Shown here: positions 52,703-57,038 of the stretch, in pieces
Position numbering within the stretch: the stretch's first letter is position 1
How the letters are laid out: each line of letters starts with the position of its first letter
NCBI GenBank assembly: GCA_900543715.1
Contig: UQSX01000014.1
Location: forward strand, 1 to 57,038
Direction: 5' to 3'
Length of the DNA: 57,038 bases
From: an uncultured Blautia sp.
Lineage (GTDB): Bacteria; Bacillota; Clostridia; Lachnospirales; Lachnospiraceae
The notes under the pieces: model-generated
What the model was told of the DNA's origin: nothing
The model's database searches: none
What the model saw: only the letters and a program-made list of their open reading frames with translations
Position numbers and translations under genes: made by a program

Positions 52703-53425
52703 ATGAAGATTTTAGCCCTGGACAGTTCCGGACTGGTAGCTTCTGTGGCCTTGATCGAGGATGACACCCTTGTGGCCGAATATACCATGAATTATAAAAA
52801 AACACATTCCCAGACACTCCTGCCCATGCTGGATCAGATCAGGAATGCTGTGGATCTGGATTTAGAGACTCTGGATGCTATCGCTGTTGCAGCAGGCCCT
52901 GGTTCTTTTACCGGTCTGCGTATTGGATCTGCCACAGCCAAAGGGCTGGGACTGGCTCTGAATAAGCCATTGATCGGAGTGCCGACCTTGGAGGCTCTTG
53001 CCTATAATTTGTACGATACAGCTAAAGATACTCTGATCTGCCCCATTATGGACGCCCGGAGAAAGCAGGTGTATACAGGAATTTATGCATTTGAAGATCA
53101 CAGCCTTATTACTGTAATGGAACAGGCGGCACTTCCCATGGAGGATCTGCTCAGAGAGCTGAATAAATTGGCAAAGCCTGTAGTCTTTTTGGGAGATGGA
53201 GTTCCGGTTTTTAAAGATATGATCCGCGAAAGATGTCAGGTTTCCTGCTCTTTTGCGCCAGCCCATCTTAACAGGCAGAGAGCAGGGGCTGTGGCCGCTC
53301 TGGGAGCAGTTTATTATAAGGCAGGAAAGCTTCAGACTCCGGAAGAACATCAGCCGGAATATCTCCGGGTATCCCAGGCAGAAAGGGAGCGGGCAAAACG
53401 CCTGGCAAAACATGGAGAGGCTTGA
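52703..53425 (+). CDS. tsaB: tRNA t6A synthesis protein TsaB
   Basis: The 240-residue protein has the ASKHA fold opening KILALDSSGLVASVALIED and the family segment AVAAGPGSFTGLRIGSATAKGL. It is the non-catalytic partner of TsaD in t6A synthesis. AGGAG lies before ATG 52703. It overlaps the rimI gene by 14 bases. A C-terminal basic segment (ERERAKRLAKHGEA) is normal for the family. Confidence 0.94.
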   Translation: MKILALDSSGLVASVALIEDDTLVAEYTMNYKKTHSQTLLPMLDQIRNAVDLDLETLDAIAVAAGPGSFTGLRIGSATAKGLGLALNKPLIGVPTLEALAYNLYDTAKDTLICPIMDARRKQVYTGIYAFEDHSLITVMEQAALPMEDLLRELNKLAKPVVFLGDGVPVFKDMIRERCQVSCSFAPAHLNRQRAGAVAALGAVYYKAGKLQTPEEHQPEYLRVSQAERERAKRLAKHGEA

Positions 53426-53867
53426 GATCAGGAGATTGGAGGCAAAGGATGTCCCAGAGGTAGCGGTTATAGAAAGAGAAAATTTTTCTTCGCCATGGAA
53501 AGAGGAGAGCTTCTATGAGGTTCTGGAAAAAAAGGAGACTATCTATCTGGTTGCCGCAGGAGAGGAAGAAATCAAAGGGTATATTGGGATGTGGACTGTC
53601 CTGGACGAGGGAGAGATTACCCAGGTCTCTGTAAAGAAAGAATGTCAAGGAAGGCATATCGGACGCAGACTGATGGAAGCTATAGAGATGGAAGGGCAAA
53701 AAGCAGGGGTTTCCTCTTTCTTTCTGGAGGTGAGGAAAAGCAATGCCGCGGCCATTCATCTGTATGAAAGCTGCGGTTTCTCGTCTCAGGGAATCCGGAA
53801 AAACTTTTACGAGAGACCAAAAGAAGATGGAATACTTATGAAGAAGGAAGCTGCCAGCCTTTGCTAA
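53412..53867 (+). CDS. rimI: Ribosomal-protein-alanine N-acetyltransferase-like protein
   Basis: The 151-residue GNAT protein has IRRLEAKDVPEVAVIERENFSSPW at its N-terminus, the acetyl-CoA loop QVSVKKECQGRHIGRRLM and the RimI-type end EVRKSNAAAIHLYESCGF. RimI acetylates ribosomal protein S18 in E. coli; location between tsaB and tsaD is its usual place in Firmicutes. ATG 53412 overlaps the tsaB stop; no clear ribosome binding site is visible, so coupling is expected. Confidence 0.9.
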   Translation: MERLEIRRLEAKDVPEVAVIERENFSSPWKEESFYEVLEKKETIYLVAAGEEEIKGYIGMWTVLDEGEITQVSVKKECQGRHIGRRLMEAIEMEGQKAGVSSFFLEVRKSNAAAIHLYESCGFSSQGIRKNFYERPKEDGILMKKEAASLC

Positions 53868-53971
53868 CTTTACATGTAATTCCCACTGGGCTTTGAAAAA
53901 GGTCTTCTGTATAATAAGACAGGTGAATACGGAAATTTTCAATACTGTTTTCGATACCGAGGAGGAAGAGT

Positions 53972-54220
53972 ATGAGAAAATACAAAAATCAGAAAGAAAA
54001 TCAGGTACAGGAGATCCTTTGCAACTGCTGCGGAAAGAAGATCCGGATAGAAAATGGTATGGTTATGGAGGGAGTCTTCCATGGCCAGGTACAGTGGGGA
54101 TATTTTTCACAAAAAGACGGAGAATCTCACAGCTTTGATCTCTGTGAGGAATGCTATGACAGACTGACCGGGGGATTCCAGATACCTCCTGAGAAGTATG
54201 CAGAAAAGGAATTATTGTAG
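53972..54220 (+). CDS. Small protein with paired CxxC zinc-ribbon motifs
   Basis: The 82-residue protein has CNCCGKKIRI near residue 17 and CEECYDRL near residue 58, a likely zinc ribbon. Between them is a beta-rich stretch (EGVFHGQVQWGYFSQKDG). GAGGAGGAAG precedes the ATG. I do not recognise a named family. Its place between rimI and RNase Z in a tRNA-modification cluster suggests an RNA- or protein-binding role, which is inference only. Confidence 0.75.
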   Translation: MRKYKNQKENQVQEILCNCCGKKIRIENGMVMEGVFHGQVQWGYFSQKDGESHSFDLCEECYDRLTGGFQIPPEKYAEKELL

Positions 54221-54277
54221 CGCCGAAAAAACTGTGCTATGATAGGGAAGATACTAGGAAGAAACGAGGAACAGACA

Positions 54278-55189
54278 ATGCTGGACGTATGCCTTTTAGG
54301 AACAGGGGGGATGATGCCCCTTCCAAGAAGAAAGCTTACATCTTTAATGACACGCTTTAACGGCAGCAATTTAATGATAGACTGCGGAGAGGGGACTCAG
54401 GTAGCGGTGAAGGAAAAGGGATGGAGTTTTAAACCGATCGATGTGATCTGCTTTACTCATTTTCATGCGGACCATATCAGCGGACTTCCGGGGCTCCTTC
54501 TGACGATGGGGAACGCAGAACGGACAGAACCCCTAACGCTGATAGGCCCTAAAGGTCTGAATCGTGTGGTCTCAGCTCTCAGAGTGATCGCTCCTGAGCT
54601 TCCTTTCGAGATACAGTGCATAGAGTTAACGAAACCGGAAGAAACTTTTGAACTATATGGTTATCATATTACGGCTTTCAGAGTGAACCATAACGTAACC
54701 TGTTATGGATATACGCTGGAAATCAAAAGACAGGGAAAATTTGACCCGGGGAGGGCTAAAGAACAGAATATTCCCCTGAAATATTGGAACCTTCTTCAAA
54801 AAGGCGAAACTATTACAGAGGGAGAAAATGTATACACCCCGGATATGGTGCTGGGGCCGGCAAGAAAAGGGATAAAGCTTACCTATACTACGGATACCAG
54901 GCCTGTAAAATCTATTTCTGAACATGCAAAGGATTCTGATCTTTTTATATGTGAAGGTATGTATGGAGAGCAGGATAAGGAAGAAAAAGCCAAAGCTTAC
55001 AAACATATGACTTTCAAAGAGGCCGCCCTACTGGCAAAAGAAGCAGGAGTAAAAGAAATGTGGCTGACCCATTACAGCCCTTCTCTGGTACGTCCTGAGG
55101 AAGCCCTGCCGGAAGCCCTGAAGATTTTCCCTAATACCATTGCAGCCAGGGACCGTCAATCCACAGAGCTGCAGTTTGAAGAGGAATAG
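54278..55189 (+). CDS. rnz: Ribonuclease Z
   Basis: The 303-residue metallo-beta-lactamase-fold protein starts [16 protein letters not shown]. It has the metal motif [15 protein letters not shown], the insertion typical of RNase Z (exosite, residues 150-200), TYTTDTRP and LTHYSPSL. It trims 3' ends of precursor tRNAs lacking an encoded CCA. GAGGAAC precedes ATG 54278; the frame from 54239 is unsupported. It is followed after 11 bases by tsaD, so tRNA 3' maturation and t6A modification are encoded together. Confidence 0.93.
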   Translation: MLDVCLLGTGGMMPLPRRKLTSLMTRFNGSNLMIDCGEGTQVAVKEKGWSFKPIDVICFTHFHADHISGLPGLLLTMGNAERTEPLTLIGPKGLNRVVSALRVIAPELPFEIQCIELTKPEETFELYGYHITAFRVNHNVTCYGYTLEIKRQGKFDPGRAKEQNIPLKYWNLLQKGETITEGENVYTPDMVLGPARKGIKLTYTTDTRPVKSISEHAKDSDLFICEGMYGEQDKEEKAKAYKHMTFKEAALLAKEAGVKEMWLTHYSPSLVRPEEALPEALKIFPNTIAARDRQSTELQFEEE

Positions 55190-55200
55190 AGGAGATAAAA

Positions 55201-56226
55201 ATGGAAAAAGAAGACGTATTGATTCTTGCAATCGAGAGTTCCTGTGATGAGACCGCTGCTGCAGTGGTAAAAAACGGCAGGACTGTTTTATCAAATATTA
55301 TTTCGTCTCAGATCGAGCTGCACAAGCTTTATGGCGGAGTTGTACCGGAAATCGCCTCAAGAAAACATATTGAAAAAATTAACCAGGTGATCGAGGAAGC
55401 CCTGGAGGAAGCGGATACTACTCTGGATGATCTGGACGCTATTGGAGTGACCTACGGTCCGGGACTGGTAGGGGCTCTTTTAGTAGGCGTAGCGGAGGCG
55501 AAAGCCATCAGTTTTGCAAAAAATATTCCTTTGGTGGGTGTACATCACATAGAAGGCCATATTGCAGCAAATTACGTGGAAAATCCTGATCTGGAACCGC
55601 CTTTCCTTTGCCTGGTGGTTTCAGGAGGACATACTCATCTGGTTATCGTAAAGGATTACGGAGAATTTCAAATTCTTGGAAGGACCAGAGACGATGCAGC
55701 AGGAGAGGCTTTCGACAAAGTGGCCAGAGCCATTGGACTGGGCTATCCCGGGGGACCGAAGATTGATAAGCTTGCTAAGGAAGGAAATCCTTATGCTATG
55801 GACTTTCCGAAGGCCAAGATGGAGGATTCACCTTATGATTTCAGTTTCAGCGGCGTGAAGTCGGCGGTGCTTAACTACCTGAATAAATGCAGAATGCAGG
55901 GAGAAGAAATCGTGGCAGCGGATGTAGCGGCTTCATTTCAGCGGTGTGTAGTTGAAGTCCTGGTAGAGCATGCTATGGCGGCGGCTGCAGACTATCATAT
56001 AGACAAGCTGGCCATTGCCGGCGGAGTGGCTTCCAACAGCGGTTTGAGAAGTGCTATGGAAAAGGCATGTCAGGAAAACAATATTCAATTCTATCATCCA
56101 TCGCCGATTCTTTGTACAGATAATGGAGCAATGATCGGTGCTGCGGCTTACTATGAGTATAAGAAAGGAGTACGCCATGGATGGGATCTGAATGCTGTGC
56201 CCAATCTGAGATTAGGAGAGAGATAG
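55201..56226 (+). CDS. tsaD: tRNA N6-adenosine threonylcarbamoyltransferase TsaD
   Basis: The 341-residue ASKHA protein shows the KAE1/TsaD signatures: [28 protein letters not shown], the iron-binding [49 protein letters not shown] and CTDNGAMIG. It transfers threonylcarbamoyl to adenosine 37 of ANN-decoding tRNAs, with TsaB and TsaE encoded upstream. GAGGAG lies before the ATG. ispD follows after four bases. Confidence 0.97.
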   Translation: MEKEDVLILAIESSCDETAAAVVKNGRTVLSNIISSQIELHKLYGGVVPEIASRKHIEKINQVIEEALEEADTTLDDLDAIGVTYGPGLVGALLVGVAEAKAISFAKNIPLVGVHHIEGHIAANYVENPDLEPPFLCLVVSGGHTHLVIVKDYGEFQILGRTRDDAAGEAFDKVARAIGLGYPGGPKIDKLAKEGNPYAMDFPKAKMEDSPYDFSFSGVKSAVLNYLNKCRMQGEEIVAADVAASFQRCVVEVLVEHAMAAAADYHIDKLAIAGGVASNSGLRSAMEKACQENNIQFYHPSPILCTDNGAMIGAAAYYEYKKGVRHGWDLNAVPNLRLGER

Positions 56227-56230
56227 AAAA

Positions 56231-56923
56231 ATGAATTGTACAGCGATCGTGTTGGCAGCAGGACAGGGGAAAAGAATGCACAGCAAGGTGCAGAAACAGT
56301 TTATTACTCTGAAAGGGAAACCAGTACTCTATTACAGTCTTGTCTGTTTCCAGAAGAGTCCGGAAATACAGGATATTATTCTGGTTACAAGTGAAGAGAG
56401 TCTGGAGTTTTGCAGGAGGGAAATTGTAGATGCCTTTGGATTTTCAAAGGTGAAAAAGATCGTGCCTGGCGGAAAGGAAAGGTATGACTCTGTCTATCAG
56501 GGACTGGCAGCCTGTGAGAACTGCGATTATGTGTTTATTCACGACGGAGCCAGACCTTTTATTACAGAAGAGATTCTTGCAAGAGCTTCACAGGCTGTAA
56601 AAAAGTATAAAGCCTGCGCAGTAGGAATGCCTTCTAAAGATACGGTGAAAATTGCTGATGAGGAACAGATGATTGCTCAGACACCCAAGAGAAACCTGGT
56701 CTGGAATATACAGACGCCACAGGTCTTTGCGTATTCTCTCATCAGGGAGGCATATGAGAAGGCCAGAACAGATAATATGGAGAATATTACAGACGACGCG
56801 ATGGTAGCAGAGCTCTATGGAAATGTTAAAATACCCCTTATTGAAGGCAGTTATGAAAATATTAAAATAACCACGCCAGAGGACCTATTTATCGCAGAAA
56901 AAATCCTGCAATCAAAAAGTTAA
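56231..56923 (+). CDS. ispD: 2-C-methyl-D-erythritol 4-phosphate cytidylyltransferase
   Basis: The 230-residue protein has the nucleotidyltransferase loop VLAAGQGKRMHSKVQKQF, KIVPGGKERYDSVYQGL, VFIHDGARPFITEE and ITDDAMVAELYG, as in IspD. It makes CDP-methylerythritol in the non-mevalonate isoprenoid pathway. It is placed four bases after tsaD, so it is co-transcribed with the t6A genes. An A/T-rich gap follows, then a tRNA promoter. Confidence 0.93.
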   Translation: MNCTAIVLAAGQGKRMHSKVQKQFITLKGKPVLYYSLVCFQKSPEIQDIILVTSEESLEFCRREIVDAFGFSKVKKIVPGGKERYDSVYQGLAACENCDYVFIHDGARPFITEEILARASQAVKKYKACAVGMPSKDTVKIADEEQMIAQTPKRNLVWNIQTPQVFAYSLIREAYEKARTDNMENITDDAMVAELYGNVKIPLIEGSYENIKITTPEDLFIAEKILQSKS

Positions 56924-56941
56924 AAAAAATAAAAAAACCTA

Positions 56942-56970
56942 TTGACATATCGCTTAGAGAATGATAGAAT
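56942..56970 (+). promoter_or_regulatory. Strong promoter of the tRNA-Ser gene
   Basis: A consensus TTGACA (56942-56947) and TAGAAT (56965-56970) are separated by 17 bases. The 5' leader contains a small hairpin (GTCGCT/AGCGAC) before the tRNA begins. Confidence 0.75.
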
Positions 56971-56999
56971 ACTACCTGTCGCTGACCGAGCGACAAAGT

Positions 57000-57038
57000 G
57001 GAGAGATATCGAAGTGGTCATAACGAGGCGGTCTTGAA
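57000..57038 (+). tRNA. tRNA-Ser (anticodon probably TGA), 5' part, cut by window end
   Basis: From 57000 the sequence opens GGAGAGATATCG, then the D arm (GAAGTGGTCATAACGAGGC) and CGGTCTTGAA, the 5' side of the anticodon arm with TGA in the loop. This matches the 5' half of bacterial tRNA-Ser(TGA). The rest, including the long variable arm, is outside the window. Confidence 0.85.

Noticed and set aside
1..57038. CRISPR arrays, insertion sequences, prophage or integrated element
   Set aside because: No regularly spaced direct repeats, transposase, integrase or phage structural genes were seen on either strand.

Overview
The window looks like a chromosomal segment of an anaerobic Firmicute, most likely a member of the Lachnospiraceae (Blautia-like or a close relative). 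The reasons are the strong AGGAGG-type ribosome binding sites, short operons, the asrABC sulfite reductase, a CooC-type maturation ATPase, HPr kinase, TrkA/TrkH, two FtsH paralogues, PadR/DUF2812 pairs and a DUF1846 protein. The family-level placement is inference. No rRNA, CRISPR array, insertion sequence, integrase or phage gene is visible. The window ends inside a tRNA-Ser gene.

Layout. 0-8 kb: end of an unknown gene, a MATE exporter overlapping tail-to-tail with a TetR regulator, an orphan CooC-like ATPase, a DUF2812-PadR pair with a striking double operator, a histidine phosphatase, a LURP-one protein, a sodium:alanine symporter and a second MATE. 9-12.4 kb: PIN-PhoH protein, HD protein and a D-2-hydroxyacid dehydrogenase. 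12.4-16.4 kb is a zone of gene decay: a LysR gene without its N-terminus, a TetM-like GTPase separated by a frameshift from its NYN domain, and a broken MerR gene behind an intact MerR-type promoter. 16.5-21.4 kb (minus strand): trkA-trkH and an ftsH. 21.5-27.7 kb: a GT8 glycosyltransferase, a TetR gene with an in-frame stop, then a five-gene operon (circularly permuted ATP-grasp, alpha-E, transglutaminase-like and two M14/AstE-like proteins, the second lacking two zinc ligands). 27.8-29.4 kb: a PadR gene and a membrane protein with a permease-prefix domain and an FtsW/RodA-like C-terminus. 29.5-33 kb (minus strand): crp-asrABC for sulfite reduction, behind a CRP-like site near -41.5. 33-40 kb: GreA-type factor, PhoB/PhoR-like two-component system, an ABC ATPase without permease, proA, a CPBP protease, a broken anaerobic sulfatase-maturase-type radical SAM gene and galE. 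40-57 kb: DUF1846, ftsH, uvrC, hprK, a ROK glucokinase, a class A penicillin-binding protein, YigZ, a cyclophilin, then tsaE-tsaB-rimI, a small zinc-ribbon protein, RNase Z, tsaD, ispD and tRNA-Ser.

How the parts work together. The 23.0-27.7 kb operon is the best candidate for an uncharacterised system. An amide-bond-forming ATP-grasp and its alpha-E partner are joined to amide-cleaving families (transglutaminase/protease-like and M14 amidohydrolase), so it probably makes, transfers and trims an unknown amide-linked conjugate. The t6A genes tsaE, tsaB and tsaD sit in one run with RNase Z, a tRNA-maturation theme that ends at a tRNA gene. At least five genes are broken, three of them transcriptional regulators and a fourth the split TetM-like/NYN gene, so regulator loss is a theme of this window. 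Several genes carry intrinsic-terminator-like hairpins between promoter and start codon, which suggests transcription attenuation.
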